A stretch of DNA of 64,000 nucleotides from an uncultured Ruminiclostridium sp. (GTDB lineage Bacteria; Bacillota; Clostridia; Oscillospirales; Ruminococcaceae): contig CAJTTE010000004.1 in assembly GCA_910579265.1 (NCBI GenBank), forward strand, positions 78,888 through 142,887, written 5' to 3'. The notes under the pieces were generated by a model. That model searched no databases, had not been told where the DNA came from, and was given only the letters and a program-made list of their open reading frames with translations. This document shows, in pieces, positions 34,447 through 42,843 of the stretch (position 1 is the first letter of the stretch; every line of letters starts with the position of its first letter). A program made the position numbers and the translations under genes.

Positions 34447-34530
34447 TCATGCCTGAGATTTTTTTATTCCGAAGAACAATCTTAAAAATCCCGCCAAAAA
34501 CTTAGGGCTTTTCACAACAACGATTTTCAT
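34447..34530 (-). CDS. spoVM: stage V sporulation protein M, 27 residues
   Basis: 27 residues: start MKIVVVKSPKFLAGF, end FFGIKKSQA. It aligns along its length with the 26-residue Bacillus SpoVM (MKFYTIKLPKFLGGI...), sharing the K-x-PKFL-G core, the amphipathic helix and the basic end. SpoVM is an amphipathic helix that recognises the convex forespore membrane and anchors SpoIVA coat assembly. GAGG lies 6 bases before the ATG. It is too short for most gene finders. Confidence 0.85.
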   Translation of the reverse strand: MKIVVVKSPKFLAGFLRLFFGIKKSQA

Positions 34531-34557
34531 ATGTACCTCACTTTCCGATAAAGCCGA

Positions 34558-34710
34558 TCAGCATTTCAGCAGCCACACTCCCAAGGCTATAAGCGAGACA
34601 GCCAATATAATCAGCATCAGCTTAGTTGACAGGAAGCACAGACACAGCAATCCAAGACCGAATAAAATCAACGAGAGCTTTCTTTTCTTTTTGCAATCTC
34701 TGCGTCTCAT
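34558..34710 (-). CDS. 50-residue membrane protein encoded with spoVM
   Basis: 50 residues: basic start MRRRDCKKKRK, then two hydrophobic stretches LILFGLGLLCLCFL and MLIILAVSLIALGVWLL. GGTGGTGGGGAG precedes the ATG. It ends 27 bases before spoVM on the same strand, so the two probably share a transcript and perhaps a sporulation role. I do not recognise the family. Confidence 0.65.
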   Translation of the reverse strand: MRRRDCKKKRKLSLILFGLGLLCLCFLSTKLMLIILAVSLIALGVWLLKC

Positions 34711-34874
34711 ACTCCCCACCACCTTTATCTTAGTTTATTCTTATTACCGTTTTATGTGCCTGTACAAAAATAAGGACAGAAGAACTATCCTGACGCCATA
34801 TCCGTAAATGATCTTAATTTTTTCAAAATATAAAAAAGCTACCGGAAACCTTTTCTGTGTGAAAATATTATAAA

Positions 34875-35046
34875 GGCAACACCGCACAATGATTGGGTGT
34901 GAATTGCGCAGTCAGATATTTCGTCAGCTTGCATAAATTCGACGCAGGAATACTGACGTATTTCAAGGAGGGTTTGTGTAAGATGACGGAATATATACAA
35001 GCAAGCCGCACGCAAAGCCGTCAGGCGGTCATTGTGCGGTGTTGCC
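34875..35046. mobile_element. family B MITE, full-length copy B2 (172 bp)
   Basis: Ends GGCAACACCGCACAATGATTG and, inverted, CATTGTGCGGTGTTGCC. The interior includes AATTGCGCAGTCAGATATTT, AAGGAGGGTTTGTGTAAGATG and CAAGCCGCACGCAAAGCCG, shared with copies B1 and B3. Flanking 4-mers are TAAA and ATAA, so the target duplication is imperfect. Confidence 0.85.
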
Positions 35047-35252
35047 ATAATAGCTTTTTAACGGGTCTTGAGCTTAAAAAATGTTTCCTCTGTATTTTAG
35101 ACTTTCGCGTACAGGACTTATAAATAGTTTTTAAGAAAAAATTTATACGGTTTGTATATGCTTTACTGGATCATACTTAAAGTAAAAAATGCTTTATATT
35201 TAAAAGGAAGGCATCCGTATGTAAAGTTTTTTTAAATTTATGTAAAATATAC

Positions 35253-35287
35253 TTGACATTAAGTCGTGTTTGTGTTACAATTGTAAC
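35253..35287 (+). promoter_or_regulatory. promoter with overlapping palindromic operator for the XRE gene
   Basis: TTGACA (35253-35258), 17 bases, TACAAT (35276-35281). The perfect 14-bp palindrome GTTACAATTGTAAC (35274-35287) covers the -10 element, placing it ideally for autorepression by the small XRE regulator downstream. Confidence 0.8.
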
Positions 35288-35347
35288 AGAACAAAAGATC
35301 GGCACTATGATTTGTCCGGAATGACTTTAAAAACGGAACGGTGAAAA

Positions 35348-35551
35348 ATGGCTAAAAATCTTAAATTAAAAGCTGCCAGAGCGGCGCTTGATCTTTCGCA
35401 GAGTCAGCTTGCGGCTAAGGTGAATGTTACGAGACAGACTATAAGCGCCGTAGAGAACGGAGACTATAATCCTACGATCAATCTTTGCATCGCTATTTGC
35501 AGAGTGTTGGGAAAGACTCTGGACGAGCTTTTCTGGAGTGAGGAGCAATAA
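35348..35551 (+). CDS. small XRE-family transcriptional regulator
   Basis: 67 residues, one helix-turn-helix domain: LKAARAALDLSQSQLAAKVN, VTRQTISAVENGDYNPTI, LDELFW. It matches the YgzD/YozG-type mini-regulators that usually control an adjacent membrane protein. The upstream palindrome over the -10 element suggests autoregulation. Its likely partner is the membrane protein at 36038, now separated by a family A repeat. Confidence 0.88.
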   Translation: MAKNLKLKAARAALDLSQSQLAAKVNVTRQTISAVENGDYNPTINLCIAICRVLGKTLDELFWSEEQ

Positions 35552-35824
35552 CGGAGGGTTCGGGACGAAAAGCTTTAAGGCGGCGGCATACAATGATTGT
35601 CTTAGGGTTTTTAATGTGTCTTGCCCGCGTATTTTTCTTTATCTTGTGCAAAGCTTCCTTAAAATGTGTCGGTAAATCCGGTTTTAGATCGGCCATACCC
35701 GATTATCCGGATCGGTATAAATCTGACCAGATACTATGCCGCAAGACTCTGACCAAAGCGGGTATCAAAAAAATCGACGGCGCAATCCACAACTGATCAG
35801 TGTGCGGCTTTTCATTGGCGGATG

Positions 35825-36006
35825 CCTGAAAAGAAAAAGCCGCAAACGCACGCTTCCTGCTAACGGCGGATGATTTTCACATCAAAAATGCCGGTAGTTA
35901 TCCCAAAGGGATTGCTGCGAAATACTTTCGTATTTCTACGCCTTTTTTCTTGAGATCGCCGCGCTTTATCTAATTTCACAAATTTGCTTTGTTTTCAGAT
36001 ATGCCC
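35825..36006 (-). repeat. family A repeat, copy A7
   Basis: On the plus strand: CTGAAAAGAAAAAGCCGCAAACGCACG, CCGGTAGTTATCCC, GCGAAATACTTTCGTATTTC, CTTGAGATCGCCGCGC, ending TTTTCAGATATGCC. It is closely similar to A8, 1.1 kb away, so it probably spread recently. Confidence 0.88.
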
Positions 36007-36037
36007 TAAAAACAATATCGAAAGGACTGTTATTAAA

Positions 36038-36583
36038 ATGAGCTTAAAATCATTCGACAAGTTTTGCGAAAGCCTGATTTTAAATGATCCGAAAAGCCGC
36101 AAGGAGATTTTTGATGAACGGCAAAGGGTGGTCAGGGACAGGATCACTCTTGAGAGTCTGTTGATTTACATTGCGGCGGTTTTTTTAAATACGTTGATTA
36201 TGGAAAATGCTTATATGTGGTGTGAAAGCTATTATATTCCCATGCTCACGCTGCTGTTCATCTGCTATATTTACTGGACAATCCGCAATGCGGCAATGGG
36301 TACTCTTTTTGCTGTCAACGGCACCTTCTCAAACAAACTAACGGGTTTTTATTGTATATTGCTCGGTTTTTTATTTGCGGTCAGCTCAGCGTTTGATTTT
36401 GAGAAAGGCAAGGGTTTTATAAATGACGGCCGGGTAAGCAAATCACTTATACTATTGATTACCTTTCTGCTTATCCTTGTATTGGGCATCGTCATGCTTG
36501 TTTTGGCAAAAAAGGATGATAAGCGGCGTTTGGCAATGGAGAATGAAACGGAAGCGGACATTCCGGGCGACTCCGATAAATAA
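36038..36583 (+). CDS. membrane protein encoded after an XRE regulator
   Basis: 181 residues from ATG 36038; the longer frame begins inside the repeat. Helices lie near 39-55, 62-80, 100-116 and 133-158, with a charged C-terminus. The DERQRVVRDRITLESLL segment before helix 1 resembles the DUF3169/DUF6442-like proteins that pair with YgzD-type regulators. The family call is tentative. Confidence 0.6.
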   Translation: MSLKSFDKFCESLILNDPKSRKEIFDERQRVVRDRITLESLLIYIAAVFLNTLIMENAYMWCESYYIPMLTLLFICYIYWTIRNAAMGTLFAVNGTFSNKLTGFYCILLGFLFAVSSAFDFEKGKGFINDGRVSKSLILLITFLLILVLGIVMLVLAKKDDKRRLAMENETEADIPGDSDK

Positions 36584-36957
36584 ACGGATTTCGGCGGCTT
36601 ATCCTATGGCTCGTTCGTAGCGGTAAGGCTTTTTTCGGCGCTTGGTGAACATACCGCCGATAAGCTTCGAGAAAAAGACGCACCGATAAGCTTATACCAA
36701 TTTATTTTTTGAACCTGTCCACATAGCTGCTCAACATCCGCCCAGCGATAAATTTTCCGCATAATTTGGTTGATTTTCCTTGAAATACATAGGGTGTTCC
36801 TGCGAAAAATTGTCTCGTTATGCGAAAAAACCGCTTTGTGATCTGAGCATCCCGGGCTATGCGGATAGGTTATTATACTGTCGTAATACCCACGGGTTAA
36901 AATGGGATTGCCCCCGAAATAATAATTCCGCAGTTTTAAGAGGGATTATATTAGAGT
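36584..36957. other. unassigned gap
   Basis: About 370 bases without a convincing frame, promoter or terminator. It includes two GATAAGCTT blocks (near 36659 and 36682) and a GAACCTGTC..CATAG block repeated near 37141. Confidence 0.5.
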
Positions 36958-37142
36958 CTGTCTGAAAAGCCGCAAAGGCACGCTCTCTACTAACGGCGGA
37001 GGATTTTCACATCAAAAAATACCGGTAGTTATCCCAAAGAGATAGCTGCGAAATACTTTCGTATTTTTCCGCCTTTTTTCTTGAGATCGCCGCGCTTTAT
37101 CGTAATTTCACAAATTTGCTTTGTTTTCAGATATGCCATAGA
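36958..37142 (-). repeat. family A repeat, copy A8
   Basis: Starts CTGTCTGAAAAGCCGCAAAGG and ends TTTGTTTTCAGATATGCC, an imperfect inverted pair. It shares GGATTTTCACATCAAAAA, CCGGTAGTTATCCCAAAG and CTTGAGATCGCCGCGC with copy A7. Confidence 0.9.
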
Positions 37143-37210
37143 ACCTGTCAGCATAGAAACGGCACGCGTCTTTCCAGAATATTTTTACGCCGCCCGCGTT
37201 GAATTTTTTT

Positions 37211-37316
37211 GACGGGTGAAAGCCCGTCTGCAAAAAATAGCCTTGTCAGGGGACAAAATATGCTCGGAAGCCCACGTATGATTTCTATGTGGGCGGGTCC
37301 TCAGTCCGAAAGACAA
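37211..37316 (+). ncRNA. candidate structured RNA
   Basis: A hairpin GACGGG-TGAAAG-CCCGTC (37211-37228) is followed by a composite stem: TTGTC (37243-37247) with GACAA (37312-37316), GGGGAC (37249-37254) with GTCCTC (37297-37302), and GCCCAC (37270-37275) with GTGGGC (37289-37294). The order gives one extended stem-loop with purine-rich internal loops. There is no protein signal. I do not recognise a named family. It lies about 220 bases before the gene at 37536 and could be its leader. Confidence 0.45.
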
Positions 37317-37535
37317 AAGAGGTAATATACGGAAACTAAAGAACCGAAATTTTTCAAGCATGGAAGTTAGGATCAGTATCTTACTTTAAACAGAAGGTTC
37401 AGATAATGATAGCTTTTTCGAGCCTTTGTGTGTTTTTTCTCACGTGTCCGTATCAAAAGACCGCATTTTTTTGTTTTCGTCAAATATAAATGTCTTAGAT
37501 TATAAGGGCTTTAAAACAGAAAGGACATTTAAATT

Positions 37536-38114
37536 ATGGGGAACAGGATCAAAGGCGTTGTTGTCGGAAAAAATCCAAATACCAGTGAAACAGACGCAGA
37601 TATTTTTGTAAACGCTTATAAAGAGCCCGTTAGGACGGCTCCCGCAACAGAAAACCCGGAATCGATTCCGAAAACTTTTCCCGTTGCGGAAAGAACGGAG
37701 CGTGTAAAGGAATACAGAGAGAAGCGGAGAGAACAAAAAGAGGAAAAATATGAAGCTCAGACCGGTAAAAAAATAGACGACGAAGAAACATCGGGGCTCA
37801 GAAAGCCGTATGTTGTGGGAATTGGCAATCAGAAATCAACGAATGCTGCGGATAATGCGGACGAAACGGTTCAGGCTACCGGTTCGGATCACGGCATAAA
37901 ATTCGATATTGGAGGCGGAGAAGAGAAAAAACCTAAAGAGATCGCCTTTTTTTCCGAACCAAAGCGGGTGAAAAAGAAAACCCAAAGGAGCATTTTCATA
38001 TTTCAATCGGCATTTTGCGCCTCGATTTGCCTTATAATGCTGTTAAGCAAGCTTATGGTTCCGCAGCTGTATGAAAATCTTCAGCTTTATCTTACGCGGC
38101 TTTTCCAATGGTAG
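37536..38114 (+). CDS. protein with C-terminal membrane helix, paired with an M50 protease
   Basis: 192 residues. The first 145 residues are charged, repetitive and probably disordered (RVKEYREKRREQKEEKYEAQ). One membrane helix lies near 150-170, with about 20 residues after it. The gene overlaps the M50 protease gene by 7 bases (ATGGTAG). The position is that of SpoIVFA, the SpoIVFB regulator, but no LytM domain is present, so homology is unproven. AAAGGA precedes the ATG. Confidence 0.6.
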   Translation: MGNRIKGVVVGKNPNTSETDADIFVNAYKEPVRTAPATENPESIPKTFPVAERTERVKEYREKRREQKEEKYEAQTGKKIDDEETSGLRKPYVVGIGNQKSTNAADNADETVQATGSDHGIKFDIGGGEEKKPKEIAFFSEPKRVKKKTQRSIFIFQSAFCASICLIMLLSKLMVPQLYENLQLYLTRLFQW

Positions 38115-38695
38115 GATTTTTGATCCGCGGAACAAGGATATATCTGGATTTTTCTTTTTTTGCGGTGGTAGGGATGTTTTTCGCTTTTGACAGCGGAGGG
38201 TACGGATGGCTCAGTCTGGCGGCATGTATATGTCATGAGCTGGGACATCTTGCGGTAATGATAATAGAAGGGAAAGCACCCTATGAAATGGTTTTCAGCG
38301 GCGGAGGGATCTGCATAAAAAGCAGGGGACAGGTATCTGTGCGCGTCCTATCGGCAGGGTGCGCGGTTAATTTTTTTCTTTTTATCTTTTTTTGTCTTGT
38401 ACTGGAGCAAAACAGCATTTATCGTGCGATATTCGGCGGTGCAAATCTTTTTGTAGGGATACTTAATCTTCTTCCGGTGGGAGAGCTGGACGGAAAAAAA
38501 CTGGCGGAATTTGTTCTTGCGGGTATTTTTCCTTTTAATACGGCTCAAAGAATACTTTCGGTCCTTGAGGCGGTTTTTTGTGTTCTGTGGATAGGCGCCG
38601 TATTTGTGCTTGTTTTTATGGATATGATAAATCTGACATCGGTTTTTGTTATGATCTATATTTTTGCTCTTGATTTTCTGTTCAGATCAAGGTAA
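38108..38695 (+). CDS. M50 site-2 protease, SpoIVFB-like
   Basis: 195 residues, six hydrophobic segments. The zinc motif HELGH (43-47) and the second metal-binding segment LLPVGELDG (121-129, Asp128) are intact. SpoIVFB cleaves pro-sigma-K inside the mother cell membrane during sporulation. Length and topology fit the compact SpoIVFB group without the C-terminal CBS domain. The nearby spoVM gene supports a sporulation link. Confidence 0.85.
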   Translation: MVGFLIRGTRIYLDFSFFAVVGMFFAFDSGGYGWLSLAACICHELGHLAVMIIEGKAPYEMVFSGGGICIKSRGQVSVRVLSAGCAVNFFLFIFFCLVLEQNSIYRAIFGGANLFVGILNLLPVGELDGKKLAEFVLAGIFPFNTAQRILSVLEAVFCVLWIGAVFVLVFMDMINLTSVFVMIYIFALDFLFRSR

Positions 38696-38844
38696 AAACC
38701 TTCCCAGGGAATATGTCCATATAAACACATAATTGCCGATTTGCCGCTTTATCAGCGGTTTGTCCGCCGGTATTCGGTCCTATCGCATTAAATACTATCA
38801 TATTTTTTCGCTTTTTCTTAAAATCACCGTTCATTTGACTACGG

Positions 38845-39055
38845 ACCATCTGAAAAGCCGCAAATTGCACGATCCATACTTAATGCGGACGCTTTGTACA
38901 TCAAAGGTGACTATAGTCAAACCAAATGTATAACTACGAAATATACTCGTATTTCTTCGCTTTTCCCCGAAGTCTCTGTGCCTTAGCGTAATTGTACAAA
39001 TTTTTTTCAGATACGCTCTGAATCTCAAAAAGCTTCTTAGTTTTCAGATATGTCA
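38845..39055 (-). repeat. family A repeat, copy A9
   Basis: CATCTGAAAAGCCGCAAATTGC, AACTACGAAATATACTCGTATTTC, CCCCGAAGTCTCTGTGCC, TAATTGTACAAATTTTTTTC. More diverged than A7 and A8. It lies between the protease gene and the rplS promoter. Confidence 0.8.
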
Positions 39056-39108
39056 TGATATAATAAATGTGATTTTGGATTAAAACACGAAAAAATTTCT
39101 CTAAACAC

Positions 39109-39137
39109 TTGCAATTGAGTTTAAAAGGTGGTATAAT
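39109..39137 (+). promoter_or_regulatory. sigma-A promoter for rplS
   Basis: TTGCAA (39109-39114), 17 bases, TATAAT (39132-39137). It starts a leader of about 230 bases. Confidence 0.85.
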
Positions 39138-39143
39138 GTTTAA

Positions 39144-39372
39144 GCATTTGATACCGTCGCATTTGAATGTGACGTGAGTAATGCCTGACGAAGGTCGACA
39201 TTAATATTGACGATCCGCTGCAACGGTCACATTTTTTGTGGCCGACATCATGACCGGCCGTAAAGATGCTTTTGACCGGGACGATTTTGGGTTATTCCCT
39301 GATCCGTATTTTGAAATATGTGTAAAATCATATTTTATGTATGATCGTCTGAAGAAACAGGAGGAAAACAGA
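39144..39372 (+). promoter_or_regulatory. structured rplS leader
   Basis: The leader holds hairpins GTCGCA-TTTGAA-TGTGAC (39156-39173) and CGGTCAC-ATTTTTT-GTGGCCG (39224-39244). L19 leader RNAs with autoregulatory roles are known in Firmicutes, and this is in the right place. I cannot match the exact consensus by eye. The open frame that runs through it into rplS is not taken as coding. Confidence 0.5.
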
Positions 39373-39717
39373 ATGGATGCACTTAAGCTTATTGCACAGG
39401 ACAGCATCAAGGCAGACGTACCTAAGTTTGAGGTAGGAGATACCGTAAAGGTACATGTAAGAATCACCGAAGGAAACAAGACCCGTATACAGGTATACGA
39501 GGGCACGGTTATCGCTAAGAAGCACGGTGGTATTTCCGAAACATTTACCGTACGCAGAGTAGCTCACGGCTGCGGAGTGGAGAGAGTTTTCCCGCTTCAC
39601 GCTCCCTCTGTCGAAAAGGTTGAGGTCGTAAGAATGGGTAAGGTTCGCAGAGCCAAGCTCTACTATCTCCGCGACAGAGTCGGTAAGGCTGCTAAAGTCA
39701 AGAGCAAGTTCAATTAA
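39373..39717 (+). CDS. rplS: 50S ribosomal protein L19
   Basis: 114 residues from ATG 39373, chosen for AGGAGG 8 bases upstream and the family start MDALKLIAQDSIK. GDTVKVHVRITEGNKTRIQ and ERVFPLHAPSVEKVEV are the L19 signature. rplS normally follows trmD in an operon with rpsP; here it has its own promoter. Confidence 0.97.
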   Translation: MDALKLIAQDSIKADVPKFEVGDTVKVHVRITEGNKTRIQVYEGTVIAKKHGGISETFTVRRVAHGCGVERVFPLHAPSVEKVEVVRMGKVRRAKLYYLRDRVGKAAKVKSKFN

Positions 39718-39768
39718 GTTTTCCGGGTTGTTGTTCCGGTATTTTCCGGACATTACCCCGAAAAACTT
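39716..39768. terminator. hairpin after rplS
   Basis: AAGTTTTCCGGGT (39716-39728) pairs with ACCCCGAAAAACTT (39755-39768) with one bulge; an inner CCGG/CCGG stem is also possible. The following 410 bases (39769-40181) contain no recognisable gene. Confidence 0.6.
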
Positions 39769-40181
39769 GCGCATAGGCGGATGAACGGCTGTTTTGCTTA
39801 TTTCTGAACTTACGGGTGCGGCAGTTCCGCTTCACTTTGTTTGTTACTGATAGCAGGCAGCTTTTTGCTTTATACGGTCGTTATTTTATATATTGCGGAG
39901 TCCGGATTTTCGGAGCACGGCTGTCTGATTGTTCAGAAAATACGGCTGCCGCAAAGCAGGAACGACCTTTTATTCATAGAGTTCTTTTAAAACCGCAGTT
40001 TTTAAAGCATAAAATTTGCTTTTTACAACGGATGTACGGCGGTCAACGGAATTGAAGGCTTTAATTTACGCCGCGGCGGCCGGACATTATTATATGAATG
40101 AGTTCTTATGCTTATTGGCATTTAAAGGATGTCCGTTTATACAAAAGCTTATTTTCAAACGGGAAAGGAGACCGATTTATA

Positions 40182-40952
40182 ATGGCAGACAAGGAAAAGG
40201 ATCGTCAGGATACTATGGAAGCTATCGATCCCGATGAATATAAGAAGTTTCTCGAAGGAAAAAACGATAAAGAAGACGAGCTTGAGGAAGCTCCGATCAT
40301 TGTAAAGAGCACCCGTCATATAGAGCTTCAGAAGGAAAGAGAGCTTAAGGAGGAAACTAAAAAAGAGACGGCCGCCAATGCACATACAGCCGCAAACGAG
40401 GTGTTCGAGTGGCTTGAAAGCATATTAATGGCAGTTGTCGTCATAGTTCTGGTGTTTACATTTATAATACGGGTAAACACCGTTGACGGAACGTCGATGG
40501 AACCCACGCTGTCAGGCGGACAGAAGCTTCTTGTGACCGATTTGTTCTATACGCCGGATTATAATGATATTGTTATTATACAGGCCGCCAGACTGGACGG
40601 AGGCAAGCCGATAGTCAAGCGTATCATAGGACTTCCGGGTGATAAGATAAAAATCGATTTCACCGAGGGGATAGTTTACCGTAACGGGAAAGCGCTTGAA
40701 ATAAAATCCGAGGGACACGTACTTTATGAAGACGGTCATGCTATAAATACGCTGACAACAAACAATATCGAGATGATAAGCGGAGAAGAGTATACCGTCC
40801 CGGAGGAGAGCTATTTTGTTCTGGGCGATAACCGGAATAATTCTACGGACAGCCGCAAGATCAGCGCCGTGGGCTTCGTTAATAAGGATTACATTGCAGG
40901 GCGCGCAATTTTTTCAATATTCCCGTTTAATAAATTCGGATTTATGAATTGA
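40182..40952 (+). CDS. lepB: signal peptidase I (first paralog)
   Basis: 256 residues from ATG 40182, with AAAGGAG upstream. A charged cytoplasmic region of about 75 residues precedes a membrane helix (ILMAVVVIVLVFTFII). The catalytic Ser is in GTSMEPTL (about residue 105) and the Lys in VKRIIGLPGD (about 146); GDNRNNSTDSR closes the active site. It cleaves signal peptides outside the membrane. The N-terminal extension is longer than usual. Confidence 0.94.
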   Translation: MADKEKDRQDTMEAIDPDEYKKFLEGKNDKEDELEEAPIIVKSTRHIELQKERELKEETKKETAANAHTAANEVFEWLESILMAVVVIVLVFTFIIRVNTVDGTSMEPTLSGGQKLLVTDLFYTPDYNDIVIIQAARLDGGKPIVKRIIGLPGDKIKIDFTEGIVYRNGKALEIKSEGHVLYEDGHAINTLTTNNIEMISGEEYTVPEESYFVLGDNRNNSTDSRKISAVGFVNKDYIAGRAIFSIFPFNKFGFMN

Positions 40953-41031
40953 CGGGGGACTATGTCCGGAATGTTGGAATTTGTCCTGCGGTAATAACGT
41001 TCAGGGGATGAATTCTCGGAAAGGCGTTCAG

Positions 41032-41697
41032 ATGAACAGATATAAGCCCAAACATTTATTGGACGGTAAGTCCCGAGGCGACAACCGATATGTTTTTGAC
41101 AACGAAAATGCCGCTATGAGCCGTTTTGAAAAGGCAAAGGATTTTTATCTGTGGGTTCAGACGGTTATAGAATCCATAATTGCGGCTTTTGTGCTGCTTA
41201 CGTTTGTTTTTAATATAAGCGTGGTGGTCGGTTCGTCTATGGAGCCGACTCTTCAGGAAACGGACAGACTTGTGGTCTTAAGCTTCGGGTACACTCCTCG
41301 ATACGGAGATGTGGTTGCCCTATGGGCTGACAATCTTCCCAACAAGGAAACGGGAAAACGGGGCGAAATGATAGTCAAGAGAATTATAGGACTTCCCGGG
41401 GACATTATCGGCATAGATTCCGACAGCGGCGTTGTGTACCGTAACGGAAAGGCTTTAAGAGAAGACTATATTAAGGAATATATAAACGCATCCAATTTAG
41501 GGAATGCGGAATATCCTCTGACGGTAGATGAAAACTGTGTTTTTGTGTTGGGGGACAACAGAAACCATTCTACCGACAGCAGATATGTTGACGACGGCGA
41601 AACCGAATATTTTGTCGGATGTATCGATATGAGATGCATACTGGGCAAAGCGGTTTTCAGGATTTATCCATTTGAACGGATCGGAGTTATAGAATGA
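41032..41697 (+). CDS. lepB: signal peptidase I (second paralog)
   Basis: 221 residues from ATG 41032, preceded by GGAAAGG. The same core is present: membrane helix, GSSMEPTL (Ser about 68), VKRIIGLPGD (about 115), GDNRNHSTDSR. It lies 79 bases after the first lepB and overlaps rbgA by 4 bases (ATGA). Two tandem type I peptidases suggest duplication with some division of substrates. Confidence 0.94.
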   Translation: MNRYKPKHLLDGKSRGDNRYVFDNENAAMSRFEKAKDFYLWVQTVIESIIAAFVLLTFVFNISVVVGSSMEPTLQETDRLVVLSFGYTPRYGDVVALWADNLPNKETGKRGEMIVKRIIGLPGDIIGIDSDSGVVYRNGKALREDYIKEYINASNLGNAEYPLTVDENCVFVLGDNRNHSTDSRYVDDGETEYFVGCIDMRCILGKAVFRIYPFERIGVIE

Positions 41698-42563
41698 GTT
41701 ATGAGGGCGATATCCAGTGGTTTCCCGGGCATATGACCAAGACCCGCCGCATGATAGAGGCAGATATAAAATCCGTAGACGCGGTAGTTGAAATTGTTGA
41801 CAGCAGGATTCCGGAATCAAGCCGAAACCCCGTGATAAACGAGATCATAAACTCGAAGCCCCGTATAATGATACTGAACAAGTGCGATTATGCGGACGAG
41901 AAGATCACCGACTTATGGAAAAAACATTATCAGAGGTCGGGCTTTTCGGTTTTATGCTGCGATTGCAGAAGCGGCAAGGGAATAAAGGGATTTGTCCCGC
42001 TTTTGAAAAGAGAGCTTTCCGATGTTCTTGCCAGACGCCGCGCGAAGGGAATGATAGGAAGAGCGCTCCGCATTATGGTGGTAGGTATTCCGAACGTAGG
42101 GAAGTCCTCCTTTATAAACCGTATGGCCAATTCGAAAAAAACCGCAGTAGGAGACAGACCCGGCGTTACAAGGGGAAAACAGTGGGTCACTATCGACAAA
42201 GAGGTTGAGCTTCTCGATATGCCGGGGATCTTATGGCCGAAATTCGAAGACAGATCGGCGGCGGAGAAGCTTGCGTTTACCGGCGCCGTCAAGGATGACG
42301 TTATCGATATTGAAGCCTTGGCGGACAGCCTCGGAGAATATCTTAAGGCAAATTATCCGGGGAGGCTTACCGAAAGATATAAGCTTGAGACGCTTGACGG
42401 CAGTATATGTACTCTGATAGCAAAGGCAAGGGGTATGATGAAAAGCAAGGGAGAGCCGGATACGGAAAGAGCCGCCGCCACGCTTCTGGACGAATTCAGG
42501 GGAGGAAGGATAGGAAGGATTTCTCTGGAAAAGCCCGGTGTCGGCAGTGAAAATAATAAATAG
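41694..42563 (+). CDS. rbgA: ribosome biogenesis GTPase RbgA (YlqF)
   Basis: 289 residues. A circularly permuted GTPase: G4 NKCD (about 62) precedes G1 GIPNVGKSSF (132-141) and G3 DMPG (about 175). The start QWFPGHMTKTRRMIE and the middle VGDRPGVTRGKQWV are typical. It helps late 50S subunit assembly. It overlaps lepB by 4 bases. Confidence 0.96.
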   Translation: MSYEGDIQWFPGHMTKTRRMIEADIKSVDAVVEIVDSRIPESSRNPVINEIINSKPRIMILNKCDYADEKITDLWKKHYQRSGFSVLCCDCRSGKGIKGFVPLLKRELSDVLARRRAKGMIGRALRIMVVGIPNVGKSSFINRMANSKKTAVGDRPGVTRGKQWVTIDKEVELLDMPGILWPKFEDRSAAEKLAFTGAVKDDVIDIEALADSLGEYLKANYPGRLTERYKLETLDGSICTLIAKARGMMKSKGEPDTERAAATLLDEFRGGRIGRISLEKPGVGSENNK

Positions 42564-42653
42564 AAACGAATGTTTGTTTTAAGCGTTTTGGCATCCGGAA
42601 GCCGATCGTGCAACAGATCCTTTGCGGAAAAAAGCGCAAAGAGACGTTCCGGC

Positions 42654-42679
42654 GATATTATTTCCTCGGAAATAATATC
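42654..42679. repeat. perfect palindrome downstream of rbgA
   Basis: GATATTATTTCC-TC-GGAAATAATATC, 12-bp arms with a 2-base loop and no T-tract. It is in the 280-base gap before rnhB and could be a protein-binding site or mRNA hairpin. Confidence 0.6.
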
Positions 42680-42843
42680 ATGTAGGTTTTTGATAAATTC
42701 CGCCGAGGCGGCAATCCGTTTTTAATGTTGATTTTTGGCGGAGAATGCAAGACGATTTACCGTTGCAGGGATAAGAAAACCGTGCGGCTGATTTCGCTGC
42801 TGTTTTTGATGGATACTTTACGGTTTTGTTCGGAGGTGAATGT

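Noticed and set aside
35593..35796. 67-codon frame after the XRE gene
   Set aside because: No binding site or recognisable motif.
37195..37330. Assignment of the structured region to 6S RNA, tmRNA, SRP RNA or a cobalamin riboswitch
   Set aside because: Hallmark sequences of these RNAs are absent, so it is listed only as an unnamed candidate.
39238..39372. In-frame extension upstream of rplS
   Set aside because: L19 normally starts MDALKLI-type and an AGGAGG lies directly before that ATG; the extension is leader RNA.
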